Below are positions 34,789 to 48,200 of a DNA stretch of 64,000 bases, one piece after another. Source of the stretch: Owenia fusiformis (lineage: Eukaryota; Annelida; Polychaeta; Sabellida; Oweniidae). Numbering within the stretch: position 1 is the stretch's first letter; the number at the start of each line of letters is the position of its first letter. The stretch spans positions 17,629,915 through 17,693,914 of the forward strand of contig CAIIXF020000001.1 in the NCBI GenBank assembly GCA_903813345.2, given 5' to 3'. A program made the position numbers and the translations under genes. A model generated the notes under the pieces. That model saw only the letters and a list, made by a program, of their open reading frames with translations. It searched no databases and had not been told where the DNA came from.

Positions 34789-37700
34789 TGTCATGGTTGA
34801 CTGAATATGCATTTTATTCAATATGAATTTTAAAGTTCGGGGTTTTATGAAGTGATATGTACATTTTTGCTCAAATCCCCTCAGCACTTTTGATTCTATA
34901 GGGTTCTCTTGACCCCTGGGGTCATTATATTTTGTGACAATTTATTCCAGACTAAATGTAGTTATTTTGTCATTAAAATATCTTATTAGAGAAACGTTCA
35001 GGAAAAGTTGCGCTATCCACAAGACTTCTTGTCACTGCACTGATAAATGTAGCAAAATAGTCAAAATAATTCAGCCTTGAGCATGAAATTTTTGAATTTT
35101 TGGACAAATTTTGGGCTATTTTGGGGGATTTTTGCCCATAACGATACTAATCTACTTAAAACAGCTGTTTAAAGTTGTACAAATTGCTTAAGTGATTTAT
35201 ATTCTCTCATAAGTAGGACTATTTGCTACTTTACTAAACTGAACATCATTGATTTTTCGTTTTTCATGAACTTCTGATGGCTAGTTCAAGTAGCATTGTC
35301 TTTTGTGCAGGTTTACTGAATACGTCCCTTTAAAATTGGGTCTTTCGTGGGTTTAAAGGGTCAAAATATTGGAACTTTGCACACCGTGGAACGTTTGGGG
35401 TGTGTTTCCTTTAATTTGGCAAGAACTGCATCAAATTACTTGATAAGAGAGCAGAAATGTAGCAATTTAGGCTGAAAAGTACTGTTTTCAATGAAAAAAC
35501 GAAAATTGCTGACACAGCAAAATTTAGATCGTCGTCTCCAGAATTTTAGGGGTTAATTTGCAAAACTTTAAATGGTCCCATAGAAACATATGCGAAATAT
35601 GGCTAAATTCGACATATTTCTCGAAATTCACTAATAAATGTGGTTGATATTAGTGTCATGGTTGACTGAATATGCATTTTATTCAATATGAATTTTAAAG
35701 TTCGGGGTTTTATGAAGTGATATGTACATTTTTGCTCAAATCCCCTCAGCACTTTTGATTCTATAGGGTTCTCTTGACCCCTGGGGTCATTATATTTTGT
35801 GACAATTTATTCCAGACTAAATGTAGTTATTTTGTCATTAAAATATCTTATTAGAGAAACGTTCAGGAAAAGTTGCGCTATCCACAAGACTTCTTGTCAC
35901 TGCACTGATAAATGTAGCAAAATAGTCAAAATAATTCAGCCTTGAGCATGAAATTTTTGAATTTTTGGACAAATTTTGGGCTATTTTGGGGGATTTTTGC
36001 CCATAACGATACTAATCTACTTAAAACAGCTGTTTAAAGTTGTACAAATTGCTTAAGTGATTTATATTCTCTCATAAGTAGGACTATTTGCTACTTTACT
36101 AAACTGAACATCATTGATTTTTCGTTTTTCATGAACTTCTGATGGCTAGTTCAAGTAGCATTGTCTTTTGTGCAGGTTTACTGAATACGTCCCTTTAAAA
36201 TTGGGTCTTTCGTGGGTTTAAAGGGTCAAAATATTGGAACTTTGCACACCGTGGAACGTTTGGGGTGTGTTTCCTTTAATTTGGCAAGAACTGCATCAAA
36301 TTACTTGATAAGAGAGCAGAAATGTAGCAATTTAGGCTGAAAAGTACTGTTTTCAATGAAAAAAACGAAAATTGCTGACACAGCAAAATTTAGATCGTCG
36401 TCTCCAGAATTTTAGGGGTTAATTTGCAAAACTTTAAATGGTCCCATAGAAACATATGCGAAATATGGCTAAATTCGACATATTTCTCGAAATTCACTAA
36501 TAAATGTGGTTGATATTAGTGTCATGGTTGACTGAATATGCATTTTATTCAATATGAATTTTAAAGTTCGGGGTTTTATGAAGTGATATGTACATTTTTG
36601 CTCAAATCCCCTCAGCACTTTTGATTCTATAGGGTTCTCTTGACCCCTGGGGTCATTATATTTTGTGACAATTTATTCCAGACTAAATGTAGTTATTTTG
36701 TCATTAAAATATCTTATTAGAGAAACGTTCAGGAAAAGTTGCGCTATCCACAAGACTTCTTGTCACTGCACTGATAAATGTAGCAAAATAGTCAAAATAA
36801 TTCAGCCTTGAGCATGAAATTTTTGAATTTTTGGACAAATTTTGGGCTATTTTGGGGGATTTTTGCCCATAACGATACTAATCTACTTAAAACAGCTGTT
36901 TAAAGTTGTACAAATTGCTTAAGTGATTTATATTCTCTCATAAGTAGGACTATTTGCTACTTTACTAAACTGAACATCATTGATTTTTCGTTTTTCATGA
37001 ACTTCTGATGGCTAGTTCAAGTAGCATTGTCTTTTGTGCAGGTTTACTGAATACGTCCCTTTAAAATTGGGTCTTTCGTGGGTTTAAAGGGTCAAAATAT
37101 TGGAACTTTGCACACCGTGGAACGTTTGGGGTGTGTTTCCTTTAATTTGGCAAGAACTGCATCAAATTACTTGATAAGAGAGCAGAAATGTAGCAATTTA
37201 GGCTGAAAAGTACTGTTTTCAATGAAAAAACGAAAATTGCTGACACAGCAAAATTTAGATCGTCGTCTCCAGAATTTTAGGGGTTAATTTGCAAAACTTT
37301 AAATGGTCCCATAGAAACATATGCGAAATATGGCTAAATTCGACATATTTCTCGAAATTCACTAATAAATGTGGTTGATATTAGTGTCATGGTTGACTGA
37401 ATATGCATTTTATTCAATATGAATTTTAAAGTTCGGGGTTTTATGAAGTGATATGTACATTTTTGCTCAAATCCCCTCAGCACTTTTGATTCTATAGGGT
37501 TCTCTTGACCCCTGGGGTCATTATATTTTGTGACAATTTATTCCAGACTAAATGTAGTTATTTTGTCATTAAAATATCTTATTAGAGAAACGTTCAGGAA
37601 AAGTTGCGCTATCCACAAGACTTCTTGTCACTGCACTGATAAATGTAGCAAAATAGTCAAAATAATTCAGCCTTGAGCATGAAATTTTTGAATTTTTGGA

Positions 37701-39979
37701 CAAATTTTGGGCTATTTTGGGGGATTTTTGCCCATAACGATACTAATCTACTTAAAACAGCTGTTTAAAGTTGTACAAATTGCTTAAGTGATTTATATTC
37801 TCTCATAAGTAGGACTATTTGCTACTTTACTAAACTGAACATCATTGATTTTTCGTTTTTCATGAACTTCTGATGGCTAGTTCAAGTAGCATTGTCTTTT
37901 GTGCAGGTTTACTGAATACGTCCCTTTAAAATTGGGTCTTTCGTGGGTTTAAAGGGTCAAAATATTGGAACTTTGCACACCGTGGAACGTTTGGGGTGTG
38001 TTTCCTTTAATTTGGCAAGAACTGCATCAAATTACTTGATAAGAGAGCAGAAATGTAGCAATTTAGGCTGAAAAGTACTGTTTTCAATGAAAAAACGAAA
38101 ATTGCTGACACAGCAAAATTTAGATCGTCGTCTCCAGAATTTTAGGGGTTAATTTGCAAAACTTTAAATGGTCCCATAGAAACATATGCGAAATATGGCT
38201 AAATTCGACATATTTCTCGAAATTCACTAATAAATGTGGTTGATATTAGTGTCATGGTTGACTGAATATGCATTTTATTCAATATGAATTTTAAAGTTCG
38301 GGGTTTTATGAAGTGATATGTACATTTTTGCTCAAATCCCCTCAGCACTTTTGATTCTATAGGGTTCTCTTGACCCCTGGGGTCATTATATTTTGTGACA
38401 ATTTATTCCAGACTAAATGTAGTTATTTTGTCATTAAAATATCTTATTAGAGAAACGTTCAGGAAAAGTTGCGCTATCCACAAGACTTCTTGTCACTGCA
38501 CTGATAAATGTAGCAAAATAGTCAAAATAATTCAGCCTTGAGCATGAAATTTTTGAATTTTTGGACAAATTTTGGGCTATTTTGGGGGATTTTTGCCCAT
38601 AACGATACTAATCTACTTAAAACAGCTGTTTAAAGTTGTACAAATTGCTTAAGTGATTTATATTCTCTCATAAGTAGGACTATTTGCTACTTTACTAAAC
38701 TGAACATCATTGATTTTTCGTTTTTCATGAACTTCTGATGGCTAGTTCAAGTAGCATTGTCTTTTGTGCAGGTTTACTGAATACGTCCCTTTAAAATTGG
38801 GTCTTTCGTGGGTTTAAAGGGTCAAAATATTGGAACTTTGCACACCGTGGAACGTTTGGGGTGTGTTTCCTTTAATTTGGCAAGAACTGCATCAAATTAC
38901 TTGATAAGAGAGCAGAAATGTAGCAATTTAGGCTGAAAAGTACTGTTTTCAATGAAAAAACGAAAATTGCTGACACAGCAAAATTTAGATCGTCGTCTCC
39001 AGAATTTTAGGGGTTAATTTGCAAAACTTTAAATGGTCCCATAGAAACATATGCGAAATATGGCTAAATTCGACATATTTCTCGAAATTCACTAATAAAT
39101 GTGGTTGATATTAGTGTCATGGTTGACTGAATATGCATTTTATTCAATATGAATTTTAAAGTTCGGGGTTTTATGAAGTGATATGTACATTTTTGCTCAA
39201 ATCCCCTCAGCACTTTTGATTCTATAGGGTTCTCTTGACCCCTGGGGTCATTATATTTTGTGACAATTTATTCCAGACTAAATGTAGTTATTTTGTCATT
39301 AAAATATCTTATTAGAGAAACGTTCAGGAAAAGTTGCGCTATCCACAAGACTTCTTGTCACTGCACTGATAAATGTAGCAAAATAGTCAAAATAATTCAG
39401 CCTTGAGCATGAAATTTTTGAATTTTTGGACAAATTTTGGGCTATTTTGGGGGATTTTTGCCCATAACGATACTAATCTACTTAAAACAGCTGTTTAAAG
39501 TTGTACAAATTGCTTAAGTGATTTATATTCTCTCATAAGTAGGACTATTTGCTACTTTACTAAACTGAACATCATTGATTTTTCGTTTTTCATGAACTTC
39601 TGATGGCTAGTTCAAGTAGCATTGTCTTTTGTGCAGGTTTACTGAATACGTCCCTTTAAAATTGGGTCTTTCGTGGGTTTAAAGGGTCAAAATATTGGAA
39701 CTTTGCACACCGTGGAACGTTTGGGGTGTGTTTCCTTTAATTTGGCAAGAACTGCATCAAATTACTTGATAAGAGAGCAGAAATGTAGCAATTTAGGCTG
39801 AAAAGTACTGTTTTCAATGAAAAAACGAAAATTGCTGACACAGCAAAATTTAGATCGTCGTCTCCAGAATTTTAGGGGTTAATTTGCAAAACTTTAAATG
39901 GTCCCATAGAAACATATGCGAAATATGGCTAAATTCGACATATTTCTCGAAATTCACTAATAAATGTGGTTGATATTAG
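34789..39979. repeat. A run 6: six copies (A29-A34)
   Basis: Copies start at 34789, 35654, 36520, 37385, 38250 and 39115. A30 (35654) is 866 bp with the extra A near 36359. As in run 5, the long variant is the second copy after B. Confidence 0.95.
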
Positions 39980-40452
39980 GTAGAAAGCAACTTACTTTTT
40001 CACCCATTGGAATACATGTAAAATTGGCAAAGTTCAAATCATAATTTCTCAAATCCCAGCCCATCGAATCCTCACATCCATTCAGATCATGTAGTCCTAT
40101 TCAAAAACTTCCCGTTCGGTTATATGGTGAAAAAAATATCCCACGAACGAAAAAAGATTTTGCTACATTTATAAGCGAGCATTGATTTCTGGGCCTGTAA
40201 AAAGCACGTAGGACCTGATTACCCCATTGATTTACTGAGACCGCCAAAAATTTAATTCAATTTTTTGGTTCAAAATAATAATCTGTCAGCGGTCCCTGAC
40301 ACTCCTACTAGCTATCACCAAACATTAATTGCCAATACATGTACACATATACGTGCCATACATCTACAAAGTAGCGAACTAGTGTATTAAGTACTACTTT
40401 TCCTATACGATGAGCAAAACAAATCTCAAGTAGGTTATATTGACCCTATTAG
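39980..40452. repeat. Unit B, copy 7
   Basis: Full 473-bp copy between A34 and A35. Confidence 0.95.
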
Positions 40453-43400
40453 TGTCATGGTTGACTGAATATGCATTTTATTCAATATGAATTTTAAAGT
40501 TCGGGGTTTTATGAAGTGATATGTACATTTTTGCTCAAATCCCCTCAGCACTTTTGATTCTATAGGGTTCTCTTGACCCCTGGGGTCATTATATTTTGTG
40601 ACAATTTATTCCAGACTAAATGTAGTTATTTTGTCATTAAAATATCTTATTAGAGAAACGTTCAGGAAAAGTTGCGCTATCCACAAGACTTCTTGTCACT
40701 GCACTGATAAATGTAGCAAAATAGTCAAAATAATTCAGCCTTGAGCATGAAATTTTTGAATTTTTGGACAAATTTTGGGCTATTTTGGGGGATTTTTGCC
40801 CATAACGATACTAATCTACTTAAAACAGCTGTTTAAAGTTGTACAAATTGCTTAAGTGATTTATATTCTCTCATAAGTAGGACTATTTGCTACTTTACTA
40901 AACTGAACATCATTGATTTTTCGTTTTTCATGAACTTCTGATGGCTAGTTCAAGTAGCATTGTCTTTTGTGCAGGTTTACTGAATACGTCCCTTTAAAAT
41001 TGGGTCTTTCGTGGGTTTAAAGGGTCAAAATATTGGAACTTTGCACACCGTGGAACGTTTGGGGTGTGTTTCCTTTAATTTGGCAAGAACTGCATCAAAT
41101 TACTTGATAAGAGAGCAGAAATGTAGCAATTTAGGCTGAAAAGTACTGTTTTCAATGAAAAAACGAAAATTGCTGACACAGCAAAATTTAGATCGTCGTC
41201 TCCAGAATTTTAGGGGTTAATTTGCAAAACTTTAAATGGTCCCATAGAAACATATGCGAAATATGGCTAAATTCGACATATTTCTCGAAATTCACTAATA
41301 AATGTGGTTGATATTAGTGTCATGGTTGACTGAATATGCATTTTATTCAATATGAATTTTAAAGTTCGGGGTTTTATGAAGTGATATGTACATTTTTGCT
41401 CAAATCCCCTCAGCACTTTTGATTCTATAGGGTTCTCTTGACCCCTGGGGTCATTATATTTTGTGACAATTTATTCCAGACTAAATGTAGTTATTTTGTC
41501 ATTAAAATATCTTATTAGAGAAACGTTCAGGAAAAGTTGCGCTATCCACAAGACTTCTTGTCACTGCACTGATAAATGTAGCAAAATAGTCAAAATAATT
41601 CAGCCTTGAGCATGAAATTTTTGAATTTTTGGACAAATTTTGGGCTATTTTGGGGGATTTTTGCCCATAACGATACTAATCTACTTAAAACAGCTGTTTA
41701 AAGTTGTACAAATTGCTTAAGTGATTTATATTCTCTCATAAGTAGGACTATTTGCTACTTTACTAAACTGAACATCATTGATTTTTCGTTTTTCATGAAC
41801 TTCTGATGGCTAGTTCAAGTAGCATTGTCTTTTGTGCAGGTTTACTGAATACGTCCCTTTAAAATTGGGTCTTTCGTGGGTTTAAAGGGTCAAAATATTG
41901 GAACTTTGCACACCGTGGAACGTTTGGGGTGTGTTTCCTTTAATTTGGCAAGAACTGCATCAAATTACTTGATAAGAGAGCAGAAATGTAGCAATTTAGG
42001 CTGAAAAGTACTGTTTTCAATGAAAAAACGAAAATTGCTGACACAGCAAAATTTAGATCGTCGTCTCCAGAATTTTAGGGGTTAATTTGCAAAACTTTAA
42101 ATGGTCCCATAGAAACATATGCGAAATATGGCTAAATTCGACATATTTCTCGAAATTCACTAATAAATGTGGTTGATATTAGTGTCATGGTTGACTGAAT
42201 ATGCATTTTATTCAATATGAATTTTAAAGTTCGGGGTTTTATGAAGTGATATGTACATTTTTGCTCAAATCCCCTCAGCACTTTTGATTCTATAGGGTTC
42301 TCTTGACCCCTGGGGTCATTATATTTTGTGACAATTTATTCCAGACTAAATGTAGTTATTTTGTCATTAAAATATCTTATTAGAGAAACGTTCAGGAAAA
42401 GTTGCGCTATCCACAAGACTTCTTGTCACTGCACTGATAAATGTAGCAAAATAGTCAAAATAATTCAGCCTTGAGCATGAAATTTTTGAATTTTTGGACA
42501 AATTTTGGGCTATTTTGGGGGATTTTTGCCCATAACGATACTAATCTACTTAAAACAGCTGTTTAAAGTTGTACAAATTGCTTAAGTGATTTATATTCTC
42601 TCATAAGTAGGACTATTTGCTACTTTACTAAACTGAACATCATTGATTTTTCGTTTTTCATGAACTTCTGATGGCTAGTTCAAGTAGCATTGTCTTTTGT
42701 GCAGGTTTACTGAATACGTCCCTTTAAAATTGGGTCTTTCGTGGGTTTAAAGGGTCAAAATATTGGAACTTTGCACACCGTGGAACGTTTGGGGTGTGTT
42801 TCCTTTAATTTGGCAAGAACTGCATCAAATTACTTGATAAGAGAGCAGAAATGTAGCAATTTAGGCTGAAAAGTACTGTTTTCAATGAAAAAACGAAAAT
42901 TGCTGACACAGCAAAATTTAGATCGTCGTCTCCAGAATTTTAGGGGTTAATTTGCAAAACTTTAAATGGTCCCATAGAAACATATGCGAAATATGGCTAA
43001 ATTCGACATATTTCTCGAAATTCACTAATAAATGTGGTTGATATTAGTGTCATGGTTGACTGAATATGCATTTTATTCAATATGAATTTTAAAGTTCGGG
43101 GTTTTATGAAGTGATATGTACATTTTTGCTCAAATCCCCTCAGCACTTTTGATTCTATAGGGTTCTCTTGACCCCTGGGGTCATTATATTTTGTGACAAT
43201 TTATTCCAGACTAAATGTAGTTATTTTGTCATTAAAATATCTTATTAGAGAAACGTTCAGGAAAAGTTGCGCTATCCACAAGACTTCTTGTCACTGCACT
43301 GATAAATGTAGCAAAATAGTCAAAATAATTCAGCCTTGAGCATGAAATTTTTGAATTTTTGGACAAATTTTGGGCTATTTTGGGGGATTTTTGCCCATAA

Positions 43401-44778
43401 CGATACTAATCTACTTAAAACAGCTGTTTAAAGTTGTACAAATTGCTTAAGTGATTTATATTCTCTCATAAGTAGGACTATTTGCTACTTTACTAAACTG
43501 AACATCATTGATTTTTCGTTTTTCATGAACTTCTGATGGCTAGTTCAAGTAGCATTGTCTTTTGTGCAGGTTTACTGAATACGTCCCTTTAAAATTGGGT
43601 CTTTCGTGGGTTTAAAGGGTCAAAATATTGGAACTTTGCACACCGTGGAACGTTTGGGGTGTGTTTCCTTTAATTTGGCAAGAACTGCATCAAATTACTT
43701 GATAAGAGAGCAGAAATGTAGCAATTTAGGCTGAAAAGTACTGTTTTCAATGAAAAAACGAAAATTGCTGACACAGCAAAATTTAGATCGTCGTCTCCAG
43801 AATTTTAGGGGTTAATTTGCAAAACTTTAAATGGTCCCATAGAAACATATGCGAAATATGGCTAAATTCGACATATTTCTCGAAATTCACTAATAAATGT
43901 GGTTGATATTAGTGTCATGGTTGACTGAATATGCATTTTATTCAATATGAATTTTAAAGTTCGGGGTTTTATGAAGTGATATGTACATTTTTGCTCAAAT
44001 CCCCTCAGCACTTTTGATTCTATAGGGTTCTCTTGACCCCTGGGGTCATTATATTTTGTGACAATTTATTCCAGACTAAATGTAGTTATTTTGTCATTAA
44101 AATATCTTATTAGAGAAACGTTCAGGAAAAGTTGCGCTATCCACAAGACTTCTTGTCACTGCACTGATAAATGTAGCAAAATAGTCAAAATAATTCAGCC
44201 TTGAGCATGAAATTTTTGAATTTTTGGACAAATTTTGGGCTATTTTGGGGGATTTTTGCCCATAACGATACTAATCTACTTAAAACAGCTGTTTAAAGTT
44301 GTACAAATTGCTTAAGTGATTTATATTCTCTCATAAGTAGGACTATTTGCTACTTTACTAAACTGAACATCATTGATTTTTCGTTTTTCATGAACTTCTG
44401 ATGGCTAGTTCAAGTAGCATTGTCTTTTGTGCAGGTTTACTGAATACGTCCCTTTAAAATTGGGTCTTTCGTGGGTTTAAAGGGTCAAAATATTGGAACT
44501 TTGCACACCGTGGAACGTTTGGGGTGTGTTTCCTTTAATTTGGCAAGAACTGCATCAAATTACTTGATAAGAGAGCAGAAATGTAGCAATTTAGGCTGAA
44601 AAGTACTGTTTTCAATGAAAAAAACGAAAATTGCTGACACAGCAAAATTTAGATCGTCGTCTCCAGAATTTTAGGGGTTAATTTGCAAAACTTTAAATGG
44701 TCCCATAGAAACATATGCGAAATATGGCTAAATTCGACATATTTCTCGAAATTCACTAATAAATGTGGTTGATATTAG
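40453..44778. repeat. A run 7: five copies (A35-A39)
   Basis: Copies start at 40453, 41318, 42183, 43048 and 43913. The last one, A39, is 866 bp with seven A in the homopolymer. Confidence 0.95.
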
Positions 44779-45251
44779 GTAGAAAGCAACTTACTTTTTC
44801 ACCCATTGGAATACATGTAAAATTGGCAAAGTTCAAATCATAATTTCTCAAATCCCAGCCCATCGAATCCTCACATCCATTCAGATCATGTAGTCCTATT
44901 CAAAAACTTCCCGTTCGGTTATATGGTGAAAAAAATATCCCACGAACGAAAAAAGATTTTGCTACATTTATAAGCGAGCATTGATTTCTGGGCCTGTAAA
45001 AAGCACGTAGGACCTGATTACCCCATTGATTTACTGAGACCGCCAAAAATTTAATTCAATTTTTTGGTTCAAAATAATAATCTGTCAGCGGTCCCTGACA
45101 CTCCTACTAGCTATCACCAAACATTAATTGCCAATACATGTACACATATACGTGCCATACATCTACAAAGTAGCGAACTAGTGTATTAAGTACTACTTTT
45201 CCTATACGATGAGCAAAACAAATCTCAAGTAGGTTATATTGACCCTATTAG
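44779..45251. repeat. Unit B, copy 8
   Basis: Full 473-bp copy between A39 and A40; it precedes the longest A run. Confidence 0.95.
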
Positions 45252-48200
45252 TGTCATGGTTGACTGAATATGCATTTTATTCAATATGAATTTTAAAGTT
45301 CGGGGTTTTATGAAGTGATATGTACATTTTTGCTCAAATCCCCTCAGCACTTTTGATTCTATAGGGTTCTCTTGACCCCTGGGGTCATTATATTTTGTGA
45401 CAATTTATTCCAGACTAAATGTAGTTATTTTGTCATTAAAATATCTTATTAGAGAAACGTTCAGGAAAAGTTGCGCTATCCACAAGACTTCTTGTCACTG
45501 CACTGATAAATGTAGCAAAATAGTCAAAATAATTCAGCCTTGAGCATGAAATTTTTGAATTTTTGGACAAATTTTGGGCTATTTTGGGGGATTTTTGCCC
45601 ATAACGATACTAATCTACTTAAAACAGCTGTTTAAAGTTGTACAAATTGCTTAAGTGATTTATATTCTCTCATAAGTAGGACTATTTGCTACTTTACTAA
45701 ACTGAACATCATTGATTTTTCGTTTTTCATGAACTTCTGATGGCTAGTTCAAGTAGCATTGTCTTTTGTGCAGGTTTACTGAATACGTCCCTTTAAAATT
45801 GGGTCTTTCGTGGGTTTAAAGGGTCAAAATATTGGAACTTTGCACACCGTGGAACGTTTGGGGTGTGTTTCCTTTAATTTGGCAAGAACTGCATCAAATT
45901 ACTTGATAAGAGAGCAGAAATGTAGCAATTTAGGCTGAAAAGTACTGTTTTCAATGAAAAAACGAAAATTGCTGACACAGCAAAATTTAGATCGTCGTCT
46001 CCAGAATTTTAGGGGTTAATTTGCAAAACTTTAAATGGTCCCATAGAAACATATGCGAAATATGGCTAAATTCGACATATTTCTCGAAATTCACTAATAA
46101 ATGTGGTTGATATTAGTGTCATGGTTGACTGAATATGCATTTTATTCAATATGAATTTTAAAGTTCGGGGTTTTATGAAGTGATATGTACATTTTTGCTC
46201 AAATCCCCTCAGCACTTTTGATTCTATAGGGTTCTCTTGACCCCTGGGGTCATTATATTTTGTGACAATTTATTCCAGACTAAATGTAGTTATTTTGTCA
46301 TTAAAATATCTTATTAGAGAAACGTTCAGGAAAAGTTGCGCTATCCACAAGACTTCTTGTCACTGCACTGATAAATGTAGCAAAATAGTCAAAATAATTC
46401 AGCCTTGAGCATGAAATTTTTGAATTTTTGGACAAATTTTGGGCTATTTTGGGGGATTTTTGCCCATAACGATACTAATCTACTTAAAACAGCTGTTTAA
46501 AGTTGTACAAATTGCTTAAGTGATTTATATTCTCTCATAAGTAGGACTATTTGCTACTTTACTAAACTGAACATCATTGATTTTTCGTTTTTCATGAACT
46601 TCTGATGGCTAGTTCAAGTAGCATTGTCTTTTGTGCAGGTTTACTGAATACGTCCCTTTAAAATTGGGTCTTTCGTGGGTTTAAAGGGTCAAAATATTGG
46701 AACTTTGCACACCGTGGAACGTTTGGGGTGTGTTTCCTTTAATTTGGCAAGAACTGCATCAAATTACTTGATAAGAGAGCAGAAATGTAGCAATTTAGGC
46801 TGAAAAGTACTGTTTTCAATGAAAAAACGAAAATTGCTGACACAGCAAAATTTAGATCGTCGTCTCCAGAATTTTAGGGGTTAATTTGCAAAACTTTAAA
46901 TGGTCCCATAGAAACATATGCGAAATATGGCTAAATTCGACATATTTCTCGAAATTCACTAATAAATGTGGTTGATATTAGTGTCATGGTTGACTGAATA
47001 TGCATTTTATTCAATATGAATTTTAAAGTTCGGGGTTTTATGAAGTGATATGTACATTTTTGCTCAAATCCCCTCAGCACTTTTGATTCTATAGGGTTCT
47101 CTTGACCCCTGGGGTCATTATATTTTGTGACAATTTATTCCAGACTAAATGTAGTTATTTTGTCATTAAAATATCTTATTAGAGAAACGTTCAGGAAAAG
47201 TTGCGCTATCCACAAGACTTCTTGTCACTGCACTGATAAATGTAGCAAAATAGTCAAAATAATTCAGCCTTGAGCATGAAATTTTTGAATTTTTGGACAA
47301 ATTTTGGGCTATTTTGGGGGATTTTTGCCCATAACGATACTAATCTACTTAAAACAGCTGTTTAAAGTTGTACAAATTGCTTAAGTGATTTATATTCTCT
47401 CATAAGTAGGACTATTTGCTACTTTACTAAACTGAACATCATTGATTTTTCGTTTTTCATGAACTTCTGATGGCTAGTTCAAGTAGCATTGTCTTTTGTG
47501 CAGGTTTACTGAATACGTCCCTTTAAAATTGGGTCTTTCGTGGGTTTAAAGGGTCAAAATATTGGAACTTTGCACACCGTGGAACGTTTGGGGTGTGTTT
47601 CCTTTAATTTGGCAAGAACTGCATCAAATTACTTGATAAGAGAGCAGAAATGTAGCAATTTAGGCTGAAAAGTACTGTTTTCAATGAAAAAAACGAAAAT
47701 TGCTGACACAGCAAAATTTAGATCGTCGTCTCCAGAATTTTAGGGGTTAATTTGCAAAACTTTAAATGGTCCCATAGAAACATATGCGAAATATGGCTAA
47801 ATTCGACATATTTCTCGAAATTCACTAATAAATGTGGTTGATATTAGTGTCATGGTTGACTGAATATGCATTTTATTCAATATGAATTTTAAAGTTCGGG
47901 GTTTTATGAAGTGATATGTACATTTTTGCTCAAATCCCCTCAGCACTTTTGATTCTATAGGGTTCTCTTGACCCCTGGGGTCATTATATTTTGTGACAAT
48001 TTATTCCAGACTAAATGTAGTTATTTTGTCATTAAAATATCTTATTAGAGAAACGTTCAGGAAAAGTTGCGCTATCCACAAGACTTCTTGTCACTGCACT
48101 GATAAATGTAGCAAAATAGTCAAAATAATTCAGCCTTGAGCATGAAATTTTTGAATTTTTGGACAAATTTTGGGCTATTTTGGGGGATTTTTGCCCATAA